Below are positions 6,689 to 7,482 of a stretch of 7,482 bases of DNA, in pieces. The notes beneath the pieces were generated by a model, which was not told the DNA's origin, did no database searches, and saw nothing but the letters and a program-made list of their open reading frames with translations. This DNA is from CAZTGZ01 sp964613385 (lineage in GTDB: Bacteria > Bacteroidota > Bacteroidia > NS11-12g > UBA9320): NCBI GenBank assembly GCA_964613385.1, contig CAZTGZ010000074.1, positions 1-7,482 of the forward strand, in the 5' to 3' direction. Position 1 is the stretch's first letter; each line of letters opens with the position of its first letter. The position numbers and the translations under genes were made by a program.

Positions 6689-7470
6689 AATTAACTTTTT
6701 TTCTTTTCTGTAATTTTTGGTTTGGACTGTTTTCTGTCACAGCTCAGACTCAAATGTTCAGAGATCCTCCGGAATTGCTGAAATATTTGGATTCACTATC
6801 GGTGCTCGAAAACGATTCGAATAAAACGGCAATTTATTTCGCATCCCTGTATCGGCTCACCACTGAAAACATCCTGAAACTAAAGGAGGAGGGGAAATTC
6901 AGAAACCCGGATCGCATTGATTCGATGATTTGTGAATTCGGGACAAGATTTGCCATGGCCGTTATTCAAAATAAGAATGCTCCAACTCCCTGGCATCAGG
7001 CTTTCTATCTCAACAAGCCAAGATCAGATATGCAATTATTGCTTTTGGCCATCAATGCCCATATCAACTATGACTTGCCAGAGACTCTGCTGCAATTTCA
7101 TACGAGACAAGCCTTTCAACCCAATGATCCTGATTTTTTTCTGATAGATCAGGTATATGAATCGCTTTCGCAGCAAATATTTTCCAATCTGCTCGGAGCT
7201 TCTGATCTCAATAAATCCGAGCAGAGACTCCTGAATCGGTATCTAAAAAAGAGCATCCGCATGGGCAAGAAATGGCGGTCAGATTTAATGCGATGGGTAA
7301 TAATGGATGCGGATAATTTGCACAGGAAAAAGAACCTGAGAAGCAAAAGGATGTCATTCTGGATTGCTCATCCTGTTGGCAAGGCAAGGAAACTGCACAG
7401 AATCTTACATAGGATCGAAAATGAATCCATACAGGGCAATATCCGCATTTGGTTTCAATCTGCGAGATAA
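6646..7470 (+). CDS. Secreted DUF5995 family protein
   Basis: 274 aa. The N-terminus is a signal peptide (hydrophobic core FLKLTFFLFCNFWFGLF, likely cleavage after SVTA at residue 33), so the protein should reach the periplasm or beyond. The mature part is mainly helical. The most telling motif is LLLLAINAHINYDLPETLLQFH (about 131-151; N137, H139, N141 and D143 conserved in style), preceded by DSMICEFGTRFA and PTPWHQAF. This is the signature I associate with DUF5995, a family without known function. The second half is strongly basic (KKSIRMGKKWR, HRKKNLRSKR, KARKLHRILHR). The ATG at 6646 lies 43 nt inside the upstream gene in another frame. A TTG at 6673 would also keep the signal peptide and shorten the overlap, so the exact start is uncertain. 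The stop at 7468-7470 is intact and the gene is complete. Confidence 0.8.
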   Translation: MAFRRTSQTLVSFLKLTFFLFCNFWFGLFSVTAQTQMFRDPPELLKYLDSLSVLENDSNKTAIYFASLYRLTTENILKLKEEGKFRNPDRIDSMICEFGTRFAMAVIQNKNAPTPWHQAFYLNKPRSDMQLLLLAINAHINYDLPETLLQFHTRQAFQPNDPDFFLIDQVYESLSQQIFSNLLGASDLNKSEQRLLNRYLKKSIRMGKKWRSDLMRWVIMDADNLHRKKNLRSKRMSFWIAHPVGKARKLHRILHRIENESIQGNIRIWFQSAR

Positions 7471-7482
7471 GGTATAATGATG

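Noticed and set aside
6699..6730. T-rich stretch after the cytochrome-b-like gene as an intrinsic terminator
   Set aside because: No stable hairpin precedes the T-run, and it encodes the hydrophobic Phe-rich core of the next gene's signal peptide.
7477..7482. Start codon of another gene at the right edge (ATGATG)
   Set aside because: Only two codons are visible, so no gene can be supported, though a closely spaced next gene is possible.

Overview
The window looks like chromosomal DNA from a member of the phylum Bacteroidota. Four things point there. The second minus-strand gene product ends in a classic type IX secretion (T9SS, Por) sorting domain. Start codons follow A-rich leaders with little or no Shine-Dalgarno sequence. 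A TAnnTTTG-type -7 element sits in the one true intergenic gap. The small cytochrome-b-like membrane protein and the DUF5995 protein also resemble families I recognise from that phylum. I cannot name a genus.

Left part (1-2849, plus strand): three genes are packed with overlapping stop and start codons (ATGA at 1819-1822, TGATG at 2374-2378). The first is cut by the left edge. It encodes a long outer-membrane beta-barrel-like protein ending in two carboxypeptidase-regulatory-like beta-sandwich domains, an architecture resembling a chaperone-usher pathway usher. The next two encode small secreted, cysteine-containing, beta-rich proteins (185 and 157 aa). Both end in an alternating-hydrophobic strand, as pilin or spore-coat-U-like subunits do. 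Together they look like a divergent, poorly described fimbria-like or surface-polymer export cassette. Any periplasmic chaperone would lie to the left, outside the window.

Middle part (2850-6156, minus strand): a two-gene operon encodes a DUF1800 protein followed, 7 nt later, by a DUF1501 protein (alkaline-phosphatase/sulfatase superfamily). DUF1501 has a twin-arginine (Tat) signal at the N-terminus and a T9SS type A sorting domain at the C-terminus, so it is predicted to cross the inner membrane folded and then be secreted to the cell surface. The DUF1800 partner has a twin-arginine motif but no obvious hydrophobic signal core. The operon converges on the left cassette with no intergenic base.

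Right part (6157-7482): a 70-nt divergent intergenic region with a plausible Bacteroidota promoter leads into a 153-aa four-helix cytochrome-b-like membrane protein. This overlaps a secreted DUF5995-family protein by 43 nt. No RNA genes, mobile elements, CRISPR arrays or long repeats were seen. The left cassette is the best candidate for an undescribed system.
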